Origin: Hyphomicrobiales bacterium
GTDB lineage: Bacteria > Pseudomonadota > Alphaproteobacteria > Rhizobiales > Rhizobiaceae
Assembly: GCA_900472485.1 (NCBI GenBank)
Contig: UCII01000014.1
Span: 1-64,000 of the forward strand
Length of the DNA stretch: 64,000 nucleotides
Direction of reading: 5' to 3'
Shown here one piece after another: positions 34,146 through 42,048 of the stretch; the stretch's first letter is position 1; every line of letters starts with the position of its first letter. The notes beneath the pieces are model-generated. The model saw only the letters and a list, made by a program, of their open reading frames with translations. It did no database searches and was not told the origin of the DNA. A program made the position numbers and the translations under genes.

Positions 34146-34538
34146 TTATGAGAAAGCGACCGGCCCGACCGAGCCGTACCAATGGCGCACTTTCGTCGGG
34201 TCTGCCTCGTCCATGTAGAAAAAGTGCGTCATGACCGGTTTGACCACCGCCTGGGTGCGATCGTTGGGGGTCATGGTCACGGTTCCGCGGAACACTTTCA
34301 GCGATCCGGCGTCCCAATATTCGGTGACATCATGCAATGCCGTGAAACCGGTATCGATGAATGCGCGCAAGTTCCGGCGAATGGTTTCGCGCCCCTTCCA
34401 GTCGGCAATGCCGAGATTGCATGTGGCATCTTCCGCAAGGCAATCAAAGCCTTCGCCGAAAGTCTTGTCGTCGATTTCGCGCCAGAAGGCGAGCAGCCAT
34501 TGCGGGGCGTCTTTTTTGGTGAATGACATAGTCGTCAT
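34146..34538 (-). CDS. SnoaL/NTF2-like domain protein
   Basis: This 130-residue NTF2-like protein has AFWREIDDKTFGEGFDCLAE (helical start of the cone fold), CNLGIADWKGRETIRRNLRAF, and HDVTEYWDAGSLKVFRGTV. AGGAG lies 7 bases before the chosen ATG; the frame continues upstream without similarity. It is immediately upstream of the XRE/MmyB gene on the same strand. The family includes isomerases, cyclases and dehydratases; the reaction here is unknown. Confidence 0.82.
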   Translation of the reverse strand: MTTMSFTKKDAPQWLLAFWREIDDKTFGEGFDCLAEDATCNLGIADWKGRETIRRNLRAFIDTGFTALHDVTEYWDAGSLKVFRGTVTMTPNDRTQAVVKPVMTHFFYMDEADPTKVRHWYGSVGPVAFS

Positions 34539-34842
34539 GGATTTCTCCTGAGCCTGCCTTTGGAAGGATGTCGTGGCCATCGACGCCATGCCGGGCAAAG
34601 GCTCTCTTTCGTTGAAGGGCTGAAAAGCTCTTCCTGCAAGAAGATGGTCTTTAAATACACCGGGACGAATGCCGCCCTCAATTACATCAGATGTAATGAA
34701 GACCGGCCGATTGTGTCTCATGCTGATCCGATCGGTTCGGATGCGTTTCGTTTTGGAATACTGCCATCGCGATGTTCCATCCAATATAGCGCTATGCCAT
34801 AGTGCCGCCCCGAGGTCCCCTCGATCAGAATGAGCAGCTTTC
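34539..34842. other. Intergenic region between NTF2-like gene and ABC binding protein
   Basis: About 300 bases between divergent genes, relatively AT-rich, containing a perfect 17-bp palindrome at 34681-34697. It must hold promoters for both sides. No gene or RNA was recognised. Confidence 0.6.
34681..34697. promoter_or_regulatory. Perfect 17-bp palindrome, candidate operator
   Basis: ATTACATC, one central A and GATGTAAT form a perfect dyad. It is 143 bases upstream of the NTF2-like ATG and about 146 bases upstream of the ABC binding protein ATG. Its size suits a helix-turn-helix dimer such as the adjacent XRE regulator. Confidence 0.5.
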
Positions 34843-35868
34843 ATGATGAAATTTTTTGCGGTTCTTGCTCTGGCCTTCGTCGGCCTGATGCCGGTCGCAG
34901 CCGAGGCGCGAATCATCACCGATGCGGCCGGACGCACGGTGTCCGTGCCGGATAAGATCAACCGCATTCTGGTGGCCGGGCCGCCAGCCGCCGTCCTGGT
35001 TTATGTGCTGGCGCCGGAGAAGCTGGTGGGCTGGGTGCATGCGCCTGATGATGCCGCCAAGGCCTATCTGATGCCGTCGGTGCGGTCGCTGCCGACAATC
35101 GGGCGCCTGACGGGCAAGGACAGCACGATCAGTGCACAGGCAGTCATCGACGCCAAGCCTGATATCATCCTCGATGCCGGCACGGTCGATCCGACCTACA
35201 AGGCTCTGGCTGACAAGGTACAGTCCCAAACACATATTCCCTATGTCCTGGTCGATGGCAGCTTTGCCCGCACCGCCGATACGCTTCGCGACGTAGGCGC
35301 GCTGATCGGTGTCGAGGATCGCGCCAACAAGCTTGCCGATTATGCCGATTCCGCGATCAAGGATCTGAACGACAAGCTCGCGACATTACCGAACGACCCG
35401 CGCCCGCGCGTCTATTACGGTCGCGGCGCCGATGGGCTGGAGACAGGCCTTTCCGGCTCGATCAATCTGGAAATCCTCGATGCCGTCGGCACGATGAATG
35501 TCGCCGCCGCTGCCGGCAAGGGTGGACTTGCCAAGGTGACCGTGCAGCAGGTCGTCGGCTGGAATCCGGATATCATCATCGCCGAGAGCCCGGCTTTCGC
35601 TGCTTTGGTGAAAAGCGATCCGCAATGGGCCGGCATCAAGGCCGTCAAGGACGGCAAGATCTTCGTGCCGCCTTCGCTCCCCTTCGGCTGGTTCGATTCC
35701 CCGCCCAGCGTCAACCGGCTGCTCGGCGTGCGCTGGATGGAGAAACTGCTCTATCAAAAGCTCTTCCGCAGCGATTTTTCCGACGATGTGAAGGAATTCT
35801 ACAAGCTGTTCTACCAGGTCGATCTGACCAACGATCAGCTGGCGGCATTGCTGAAGGGCATGAAATAA
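34843..35868 (+). CDS. ABC transporter substrate-binding protein, metal/siderophore type
   Basis: This 341-residue periplasmic binding protein belongs to the class III (BtuF/FhuD-like) group. The signal peptide ends near AEA at residue 22. IITDAAGRTVSVPDKINRILVAG opens domain 1 (split at Val), and DAKPDIILDAG and GWNPDIIIAES are the typical domain strands on either side of the long linking helix. No permease or ATPase gene lies next to it: trmO follows after a 23-base gap. It may work with a transporter encoded elsewhere or be a leftover. Confidence 0.85.
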   Translation: MMKFFAVLALAFVGLMPVAAEARIITDAAGRTVSVPDKINRILVAGPPAAVLVYVLAPEKLVGWVHAPDDAAKAYLMPSVRSLPTIGRLTGKDSTISAQAVIDAKPDIILDAGTVDPTYKALADKVQSQTHIPYVLVDGSFARTADTLRDVGALIGVEDRANKLADYADSAIKDLNDKLATLPNDPRPRVYYGRGADGLETGLSGSINLEILDAVGTMNVAAAAGKGGLAKVTVQQVVGWNPDIIIAESPAFAALVKSDPQWAGIKAVKDGKIFVPPSLPFGWFDSPPSVNRLLGVRWMEKLLYQKLFRSDFSDDVKEFYKLFYQVDLTNDQLAALLKGMK

Positions 35869-35891
35869 CCACTCTGATAAGAAAGGCGTTC

Positions 35892-36416
35892 ATGGTCCGG
35901 GAAAACGAAATTCGCGAAAACGAGGTGGCCGTCGAGCCGCCTGCAGCCTCGGACGCCGGCCTCACCTTCATCGGCCGCATTTCGACACCCTGGACCTCGC
36001 GCATGGAAACGCCGCGTCAGGGTCGGCATGATGGCCCGATCTGCCGGATCGAGATCTTCGAGCCCTGGGTGGCGGCGCTGCAGGGCGTGGAAGCCTTTGA
36101 GCGGCTGGAGATTCTCTATTGGCTGGATCGGTCTCGCAGGGATCTCGTGCTGCAAAGCCCGGCCAACAGCGGCAAGGTGCACGGCACTTTCTCGCTGCGC
36201 TCGCCGGTGCGGCCCAATCCCATCGGCACCTCTATCGTCAAATTGGAGGCCGTCGAGGGCGCCGTTCTGTTGGTGCGGGGCCTCGATTGCCTGGATGGTA
36301 CGCCGCTGCTCGATCTGAAGCCCGATCGCACCCTGTTCAAACCGATCGCGCCGCCGCAGCCCGGCGATTTCCAGACCGGCGACGGCGAGACGGCGCATTA
36401 CTGCCAGAAGGCGTAA
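35892..36416 (+). CDS. trmO: TsaA/TrmO family tRNA methyltransferase
   Basis: TrmO methylates N6-threonylcarbamoyladenosine at position 37 of certain tRNAs using SAM. The 174-residue protein shows FIGRISTPW, the TPRQGRHDG loop, FSLRSPVRPNPIGTSIVKL (the family signature near residues 98-116) and LDGTPLLDLKP. It follows the ABC binding protein on the same strand; that link is probably accidental. Some members are instead annotated VirR/TsaA-like, so the tRNA role is from family knowledge. Confidence 0.85.
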   Translation: MVRENEIRENEVAVEPPAASDAGLTFIGRISTPWTSRMETPRQGRHDGPICRIEIFEPWVAALQGVEAFERLEILYWLDRSRRDLVLQSPANSGKVHGTFSLRSPVRPNPIGTSIVKLEAVEGAVLLVRGLDCLDGTPLLDLKPDRTLFKPIAPPQPGDFQTGDGETAHYCQKA

Positions 36417-36422
36417 AGCTTG

Positions 36423-36450
36423 ATTCAAAAGTGCGTAGCACTTTTTGAAT
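36423..36450. terminator. Stem-loop between convergent trmO and betC
   Basis: ATTCAAAAGTGC (36423-36434) pairs with GCACTTTTTGAAT (36438-36450) with one bulge and a 3-base loop. It sits between two convergent stops and has Ts in the arms. It may be a bidirectional terminator or part of a mosaic repeat. Confidence 0.5.
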
Positions 36451-36488
36451 AAGATCATGCCGGTGCCGGACTACAAAATCCCGTTGCA

Positions 36489-38003
36489 CTATTCGCCGCG
36501 TGGAAACCGCTGGTTTTCCTCCAGCACGTTGAGGTCCATATGGTTGCGCATATAGCGCTCCGATGCCTTCTGCAGCGGCTGGTAGTCCCAGGGATAGTAG
36601 GCGCCGTTGCGAAGCGCGGTGTAGACCACCCATCGCCGTGCCTGGCTCTCGCGCACGGCAGCATCAAAGCTCGCGAGGTTCCAGCGCGCCATGGCCTGCG
36701 CCGTCAGTCTCTCCAGCGTTTCCGCATAGGCCGGGTTGCCTGCCAGGTTGGTCAGCTCCTGCGGATCCTCGCTGAGGTCGAAGAGCATGGGCGGGTCTTT
36801 CTCGCAAAGGGTCAGCTTATAATTGCCGTCGCGTAAGCCTACGAGCGGTGCCTCGGAACCTTCCGCCGCATATTCCATCGGCACGGGGCTACGGCCTCCG
36901 GTTCCAAGAGCCAGCGGCGTCAGGTCCTCGCCATCGGTCCAACGGCGCAGCGATGCGATGTCGATCCCGGCAAGGGCGGCGAGCGTCGGCGTCACGTCGA
37001 GCGTCGACACCGGCTGGTCGATAAGCTTCGGTTGCCAGCCGGGAGCTGCGATCATCAGCGGCACGCGGGCCGAGCCCTCGAAGAAGTTCATCTTGAACCA
37101 AAGGCCGCGTTCGCCAAGCATATCGCCATGATCGGAGACAAAGAGAATGATTGTGTTGTCCGCCATGCGGCCGCGCTCGAGCGTTTCCAGTATCTCGCCG
37201 ATCTTTTCATCGACATAGGAGATGTTGGCGAAATAGCCGCGCCGCGCCCGGCGGATCTGCTTCGGCGTGATGTCGAAGGCGGTGTGGTCGCAGGCCTTCA
37301 TCAGGCGCTGCGAATGCGGGTCCTGCTGCTCGAAGGGGATTTCACCGACTTGCGGGTCGAGCGCCGGGCAATTCTCATAGAGATCCCAGAAGCGGCGGCG
37401 CGCGACATAGGGGTCGTGCGGGTGCGTGAAGCTGACGGTCAGGCACCAAGGCCGCTCGTCATGCCCCCGCGAGAGATCGTAGAGCTTGCGGGTCGCGTGA
37501 TAGGCCACCTCGTCGTCATATTCCATCTGGTTGGTGATCTCGGCAACACCCGCGCCTGTGACCGAGCCGAGATTGTGATACCACCAGTCGATGCGCTCGC
37601 CAGGCTTGGTATAGTCAGGTGTCCAGCCGAAATCGGCAGGGTAGATGTCGGTCGTCAGCCGCTCCTCGAAGCCGTGCATCTGGTCGGGGCCGACGAAATG
37701 CATCTTGCCCGACAGCGCTGTCTGGTAACCGGCGGCGCGCAGGTGGTGAGCGAAAGTCGGTATATCCGAGCAGAATTCGGCGGCATTGTCGTAGACGCGC
37801 GTGCGGCTCGGTAGCTGCCCGGACATGAAGGAGGCGCGTGCCGGCGCGCAGAGCGGGCTTGCCGTATAGCTGTTGGCAAAACGCACGGAACGCTTCGCCA
37901 GGGCTTTCAGGACCGGCGCATGCAGGAACTCGGCCGGGCCGTCGGGAAAGAACGTCCCGTTGAACTGATCGACCATGAGGATGAGGATATTCGGGCGGGA
38001 CAT
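36489..38003 (-). CDS. betC: Choline-sulfatase BetC
   Basis: BetC hydrolyses choline-O-sulfate to choline and sulfate, feeding glycine betaine synthesis and carbon and sulfur supply. The 504-residue protein starts MSRPNILILMVDQFNGTFFP with the metal Asp, and has the sulfatase motif SPLCAPARASFMSGQ, in which Cys becomes formylglycine. Also typical are SGKMHFVGPDQ, DFGWTPDYTKPGE and VSDHGDMLGERG. An ATG 15 bases upstream is an alternative. Just upstream lies a remnant of choX, and beyond that the divergent LysR regulator, which is the usual choline-sulfate locus minus the transporter's binding protein. Confidence 0.93.
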   Translation of the reverse strand: MSRPNILILMVDQFNGTFFPDGPAEFLHAPVLKALAKRSVRFANSYTASPLCAPARASFMSGQLPSRTRVYDNAAEFCSDIPTFAHHLRAAGYQTALSGKMHFVGPDQMHGFEERLTTDIYPADFGWTPDYTKPGERIDWWYHNLGSVTGAGVAEITNQMEYDDEVAYHATRKLYDLSRGHDERPWCLTVSFTHPHDPYVARRRFWDLYENCPALDPQVGEIPFEQQDPHSQRLMKACDHTAFDITPKQIRRARRGYFANISYVDEKIGEILETLERGRMADNTIILFVSDHGDMLGERGLWFKMNFFEGSARVPLMIAAPGWQPKLIDQPVSTLDVTPTLAALAGIDIASLRRWTDGEDLTPLALGTGGRSPVPMEYAAEGSEAPLVGLRDGNYKLTLCEKDPPMLFDLSEDPQELTNLAGNPAYAETLERLTAQAMARWNLASFDAAVRESQARRWVVYTALRNGAYYPWDYQPLQKASERYMRNHMDLNVLEENQRFPRGE

Positions 38004-38023
38004 GCTGGTGTCTTTCATGAAAC

Positions 38024-38155
38024 TCAGAGGCCGATGGCGGCTTTGACGGCGTCGAGGCCAGGCTTGCCGTCGATAGTGGTGACGCCGGCAAGCCAGGGCG
38101 TCAAGGCGTATAGAAGTGCGCCGGCGGTCGGTCGACCCATTGCGGACATGCGCAT
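38024..38155 (-). pseudogene. choX: Remnant of choline ABC binding protein gene choX
   Basis: A 43-codon frame ends PWLAGVTTIDGKPGLDAV, then KAAIGL and a stop 21 bases before betC. That tail matches the C-terminus of ChoX, the choline-binding protein of the choline ABC transporter, as I recall it. The preceding 17 or so codons (MRMSAMGRPTAGALLYALT) do not look like ChoX. In related rhizobia choX is the gene between the LysR regulator and betC. An internal deletion seems to have removed all but the last 26 or so codons. Confidence 0.65.
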
Positions 38156-38254
38156 GACGATGGTTCCCTCTTGTCATTGGATTATTTTATTGAACATCAC
38201 TAGAGTTCGCACTGTGAAGCAGGGATTTTTCGATGACTGCCCAAAGGAAATTTT

Positions 38255-39157
38255 ATGGCTGAGCGTTTGGTCGATCTTGGCTGGCTGCGGATGTTCCTCG
38301 AAGTAGGCCGTTCCGGCAGCCTGTCAGCCGCCGCCTCGGCACTCGGCCTGACGCAGCCCGCCGTCAGCTATCAGATCCGCCGTATCGAAGAGCAGATGGG
38401 CGTGTCCTTGTTTCACCGCCAGCATCGCGGTGTCGTGCTCTCGCCCGAGGGGCAGCGCCTGCTCGCAATCGTGGAGAAGGCAGTCGGCGGTGTCGACAAT
38501 CTGGTGCGCAGCTTCCGTGTCGAGGCGGAGCGTCCGTCCGTTCGTTTGCGCACCGACTATGCCTTTTCCGCCCTCTGGCTCATTCCCCGCATGCATGCCT
38601 TCCGGTTGCTTCATCCTGAAGTCGATATCCAGATCGTCGCCACGCAGCGGCCGGATCGCGGCGCCCCGGAAAGTGGCGATATCGCCGTCTTCTTCGGGAC
38701 ACGCAACGAGTTCGGTCCGGGTGCTACGCTGCTTCTGCCGGAGAAGGTCGTGCCGATCTGCACCAGAGGTTTTGCCGAGCGGCACGGTCCATTCACCGAT
38801 CCCTCGCAGCTTGCCGGCACCACGCTTGTTCACCTCGATACGGAAATGCCGTCGCCATGGTTCGACTGGCAGAGCTATCTTGCCGCCTTCGGCATTACCC
38901 GGGATGCCTATGCTGGTCGCGGCGACCTGCGCTTCAACACCTATTCGTTGGTGGTGCAGGCAGCCCTCAGCGAACAGGGCGTTGCCATCGGCTGGATGGG
39001 CCTTGTCGATTCCCTGCTCACAGCGCGGACGCTAGTGACGGCCGGTCCGATGCTGGAGGCGCCGGAGCGAGGTTACTGGCTGCTGCCGTCGGCCGACGCA
39101 AACCCGGAGGCGGAGCAACTGGCGCAATGGCTGCTCACTGAAGCCGCCGCCGGATGA
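38255..39157 (+). CDS. LysR regulator of choline-sulfate use
   Basis: This 300-residue LysR-type regulator has the helix-turn-helix in its first 60 residues (LGWLRMFLEVGRSGSLSAAA, then LGLTQPAVSYQIRRIEEQMG) and a LysR substrate domain after about residue 90. It is divergent from betC, matching the choline-sulfate utilisation regulators known from this locus type. AAAGGA precedes the ATG. It probably activates betC in response to choline sulfate or choline. Confidence 0.88.
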   Translation: MAERLVDLGWLRMFLEVGRSGSLSAAASALGLTQPAVSYQIRRIEEQMGVSLFHRQHRGVVLSPEGQRLLAIVEKAVGGVDNLVRSFRVEAERPSVRLRTDYAFSALWLIPRMHAFRLLHPEVDIQIVATQRPDRGAPESGDIAVFFGTRNEFGPGATLLLPEKVVPICTRGFAERHGPFTDPSQLAGTTLVHLDTEMPSPWFDWQSYLAAFGITRDAYAGRGDLRFNTYSLVVQAALSEQGVAIGWMGLVDSLLTARTLVTAGPMLEAPERGYWLLPSADANPEAEQLAQWLLTEAAAG

Positions 39158-39167
39158 TCATCATGCT

Positions 39168-40544
39168 CTATTCCGCCGTAAGATCGGCAAGAAACGTCTC
39201 GCACCAGCGCGATACGTCATTTTCGAGGAGATAATCCATCATGCCGCGCCAGCGCTCCTGCCGCTCCTGCAGCGGCATGTTGATGGCGCGCGCCAGTGCA
39301 TTGGCGGTGCCGTCGACATCATAAGGGTTGACCAGCAAGGCACCCTTCAGCTTGCGCGCGGCACCGGCAAAGCGCGAAAGCACCAGCACACCTGGGTTTT
39401 CAGGATCTTGCGCCGCGACATATTCCTTGGCGACGAGGTTCATGCCGTCGCGCAGCGGCGTCACCAGCCCGACCTTCGCAATCCGGTAGAGACCCGCGAG
39501 GATCGGCCGGCTGATCGAGCGGTTGATGTAGCGGATCGGTACCCAGTCGACCGTGCCGATCGCACCGTTGACCCGGCCCGCCTGTTCTGCAACCGCGTTC
39601 TGCATCGCCTCATATTCGGGAACTTCCGAGCGAGATTTCGGCGTGATCTGCAGATAGGTGATGCTGCGTTGGTGAGCGGGGTTGTTGGTGATGAAGCGTT
39701 CAAAAGCGTCGATGCGCTGCGTGATGCCCTTGGAATAGTCAAGCCGGTCGACGCCGAGGATCAGATCGCGGCCTTCAATGCTTTGCCGCACCTTCTGCAC
39801 CATGCTGTGCGACGCGGCCCTGCGGGCGAATTCGGCAAAGCCCGCCGTCTCGATGCCGATCGAATAGGCGCCGCCGCGAAAATCATGGCCGTGCGCACTG
39901 AAATGGCCGGGGCTTTTCTCGATGCCCATGCCCTCGCGTTTCAGGCACCCCGCAAAGTTCTCAAGATCATGGTCCGTCTGAAAACCGAGCAGGTCGTAGG
40001 AGGAGAGGCCCCGCATGATCTCCTCATGCACCGGCATGGCAAGCACGACGTCTGCAGGCGGCCAGGGAATGTGCAGGAAGAAGCCAATGCGGTTCTTCAG
40101 GCCCATCTGCCGCAGCTCTGCGGCCAGTGGGATGAGGTGATAGTCGTGCACCCAAATGATATCGTCAGGCTCGATCAGCGGTGCGAGCCGTTGGGCGAAG
40201 AAGCGATTGACGCGGAAATAGCCGGTCATTTCCTTGCGGGCATATTCGGCAAGATCGAGCCGGTAGTGGCAGATCGGCCAGAGAACACGGTTGGCAAAGC
40301 CCTGATAGTATTCCTCGACATCGGTCTGGGTCAGATCGGTGAGCGCATAGGTGATGTTGCCGTCCTGCGTCATCTGCAGCGGCTCAGGCTCCACGTCGCC
40401 GCTCGATTTGCCGGACCAGCCCATCCAGATGCCGCCGCGCTCGGCGAGCGCCGCCTGCAGCGCCACCGCAAGGCCGCCCGCCGCGGCGGCGCCTTTATGG
40501 TCGGGTACGGAAACACGATTAGAAACAATGATCAGTCGACTCAC
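39168..40544 (-). CDS. otsA: Trehalose-6-phosphate synthase OtsA
   Basis: OtsA joins UDP-glucose and glucose-6-phosphate into trehalose-6-phosphate. The 458-residue GT20 protein starts with GTG (AAGGAAG 6 bases upstream) and shows SRLIIVSNRVSVP, WVHDYHLIPLAAELRQ, FFLHIPWPP, and LGVDRLDYSKGI. DGMNLVAKEYVA near residue 370 is the nucleotide-sugar site. It follows otsB by 47 bases on the same strand. Trehalose protects rhizobia against osmotic stress and drying. Confidence 0.95.
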   Translation of the reverse strand: MSRLIIVSNRVSVPDHKGAAAAGGLAVALQAALAERGGIWMGWSGKSSGDVEPEPLQMTQDGNITYALTDLTQTDVEEYYQGFANRVLWPICHYRLDLAEYARKEMTGYFRVNRFFAQRLAPLIEPDDIIWVHDYHLIPLAAELRQMGLKNRIGFFLHIPWPPADVVLAMPVHEEIMRGLSSYDLLGFQTDHDLENFAGCLKREGMGIEKSPGHFSAHGHDFRGGAYSIGIETAGFAEFARRAASHSMVQKVRQSIEGRDLILGVDRLDYSKGITQRIDAFERFITNNPAHQRSITYLQITPKSRSEVPEYEAMQNAVAEQAGRVNGAIGTVDWVPIRYINRSISRPILAGLYRIAKVGLVTPLRDGMNLVAKEYVAAQDPENPGVLVLSRFAGAARKLKGALLVNPYDVDGTANALARAINMPLQERQERWRGMMDYLLENDVSRWCETFLADLTAE

Positions 40545-40591
40545 GAATTCTTCCTTTCGAGAAGGCTGGGAGACATCGCCATGATCGAAAA

Positions 40592-41386
40592 TTACTTGAC
40601 GAGCGTTCCCAGCACGTCCCTTAAACGCGCAGGTGAGCCAATGGATGCACGTGCTAGTGTTTTTCCGTTGGCATCGCCGATGCGTACGGATTGGCCGCCG
40701 AGGCGGTTGGCGGCGGCAAACATGGTCTCGTCTGTCACGTCGTCACCGATCGCGACCGGACGGCGTCCCTCGAACGGCTCTTCGGCAAGAAACGCCTCGA
40801 CGGCGTGTCCCTTGCTGGCATGGGAAGGGCAGATTTCGATCACCATCTTGCCGCGCTGCAGGTTCCAGTCGGGACCGGCTTCCTCCAGATGGCGCTGCAT
40901 GACTTCGCCGATCTCGGCCTCGTTTGCCGGCGAATGGCGGAAGTGGACCGCGACCGCAGCTCCCTTATCCTCGACGATGGCGCCGGGCCAGGCGAGCGCT
41001 TCGCGCCGAATGATCTGCTTCATCTCCTGGAAGGCAGGCGGAATATGTGCGCGCCGCAGCCGTCCCCCTGCATCGCGACGTTCCGCGCCATGCAGGCCTG
41101 CAACGGGAAAACGAAATGGCGCGAAAAGAGGATCGACGAATTCGATGGCGCGGCCGGTGACCAGGGCCAGCGCGCCGCCGAGCTGGCGGGAGAGCGCATG
41201 CAGCGTGCCGGGCAAATAGTCCGGAACGACGATCGCTTCCGGTCTTTCGGCGAGATCGAGCAGGGTTCCGTCGATATCGAGGAACAAGGCCCAGTCCTGC
41301 GGATACAATGAGAGTGCGGTAAGGGCCGGCTCGTTCAGCGGCCTCGGCTTGGCTTCACCCTTTTCGGGCTGTTCCTGAGAAGACAT
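40592..41386 (-). CDS. otsB: Trehalose-6-phosphate phosphatase OtsB
   Basis: OtsB dephosphorylates trehalose-6-phosphate to trehalose. The 264-residue HAD-family protein has the nucleophile motif LFLDIDGTLLDLAERP near residues 34-50, VTGRAIEF (motif II) and GDDVTDETMF (motif III/IV metal site). It is the first gene of the otsB-otsA pair. A terminator-like hairpin and a 24-codon frame lie in the region just upstream on the same strand. Confidence 0.94.
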   Translation of the reverse strand: MSSQEQPEKGEAKPRPLNEPALTALSLYPQDWALFLDIDGTLLDLAERPEAIVVPDYLPGTLHALSRQLGGALALVTGRAIEFVDPLFAPFRFPVAGLHGAERRDAGGRLRRAHIPPAFQEMKQIIRREALAWPGAIVEDKGAAVAVHFRHSPANEAEIGEVMQRHLEEAGPDWNLQRGKMVIEICPSHASKGHAVEAFLAEEPFEGRRPVAIGDDVTDETMFAAANRLGGQSVRIGDANGKTLARASIGSPARLRDVLGTLVK

Positions 41387-41439
41387 GCTGGTTTAGCTAA
41401 GGCGCTCTTCCCATTTGGCAAGGCAAAAAATAATAGCTG

Positions 41440-41470
41440 AAAATCAAAAGGGGCCGCCTTAAGCGACCCC
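41440..41470 (-). terminator. Terminator-like hairpin upstream of otsB
   Basis: Read on the minus strand, GGGG-TCGC and GCGG-CCCC arms (41450-41457 with 41463-41470, one mismatch, 5-base loop) are followed by CTTTTGATTTT. It ends the small transcription unit at 41528-41602, or could act as an attenuator for otsBA. Confidence 0.7.
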
Positions 41471-41497
41471 CCATGAGCTTTGGCCCGTAACTGGCCT

Positions 41498-41514
41498 GAA
41501 GCGGCGAACGCTTC
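41498..41514 (-). ncRNA. Structured 3' segment of a short transcript (hairpin)
   Basis: GAAGCG (41498-41503) and CGCTTC (41509-41514) form a stem that extends three more pairs outward. With the terminator hairpin it makes a two-stem RNA downstream of the 24-codon frame. The whole unit could be a small RNA or a leader; no known rhizobial sRNA family was recognised. Confidence 0.35.
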
Positions 41515-41527
41515 GGGAAGGTGTTGA

Positions 41528-41602
41528 TCAGAGCGAGGGCTGCCTCGCAACGCTCACAACCATTTCCATGCCGTATACAAAGACCGAAATCTCACTAGAC
41601 AT
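41528..41602 (-). CDS. 24-residue small protein or leader peptide
   Basis: The frame reads MSSEISVFVYGMEMVVSVAR and ends QPSL. The ribosome site is AAGGAAGGTGAT, one of the strongest in the window, ending 2 bases before the ATG. Two hairpins and a U-run follow within 90 bases, and otsB starts 54 bases after the terminator. No signature family is recognised. It could be a stand-alone small protein or a translated leader linked to otsBA control. No run of one amino acid suggests classic attenuation. Confidence 0.5.
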   Translation of the reverse strand: MSSEISVFVYGMEMVVSVARQPSL

Positions 41603-41879
41603 TGGATCACCTTCCTTTCGTTACGTTTCAGACAAGCTAAACGTAGCTCAAATTTGACGTGATGCAAGAGGTTCGATCCACGGGAGCTTCACACTTATTG
41701 TCGCATTGAAATGCTTATGCTCGGTGCCTCCTCGCGAAAAGCGCTATGACATCGGGCTTCACGAAGAAAATGTTGCGACGCCAAACGTGATCGGACGACG
41801 CGTCAAATATCTGTCATCTTGCGCTGCAGACGATGGAAAATTAAGACTTTATTACCCATTCTGCATAAACAATTGTCCT

Positions 41880-41992
41880 AGAGCCGGATGATTTTAGGTC
41901 GGCTCGACCTAAAATCTGAATCCGCTCTAGAATCGAAGAAGTAGAGCGTGATGTCGTCCGAAAACCGCCTACACTTTTCGGCATCACGCTCT
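41880..41992. repeat. RIME1-like element, copy B
   Basis: The element has the same two-palindrome design as at 16701-16812: AGAGCCGGATGATTTTAGGT with a partly degenerate complement, then GAGCGTGATGTCGTCCGAAA with its complement ending in CACGCTCT. The first palindrome has lost symmetry at its right arm (CTGAATCCGCTCT). Confidence 0.85.
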
Positions 41993-42048
41993 GGATTAGC
42001 CATTCTCCCGCGGGACAGGAAGACAGCGGTAATCGGAGTAGAAGACGC

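Larger units (their letters stand above)
41387..42048. other. Intergenic region upstream of otsBA
   Basis: About 660 bases between otsB and the glutamine amidotransferase. It holds a small minus-strand transcription unit (24-codon frame, hairpin, terminator; 41440-41602) and a RIME1-like repeat (41880-41992). The plus-strand frame 41706-41891 has no ribosome site and runs into the repeat, so I do not call it. Confidence 0.7.

Noticed and set aside
39408..41219. 603-codon open frame on the plus strand across otsA and otsB
   Set aside because: It is antisense to two well-recognised genes and reflects high-GC codon bias; its product has no family features.
41706..41891. 61-codon plus-strand frame upstream of the glutamine amidotransferase
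   Set aside because: No ribosome site and its end runs into a RIME1 repeat.
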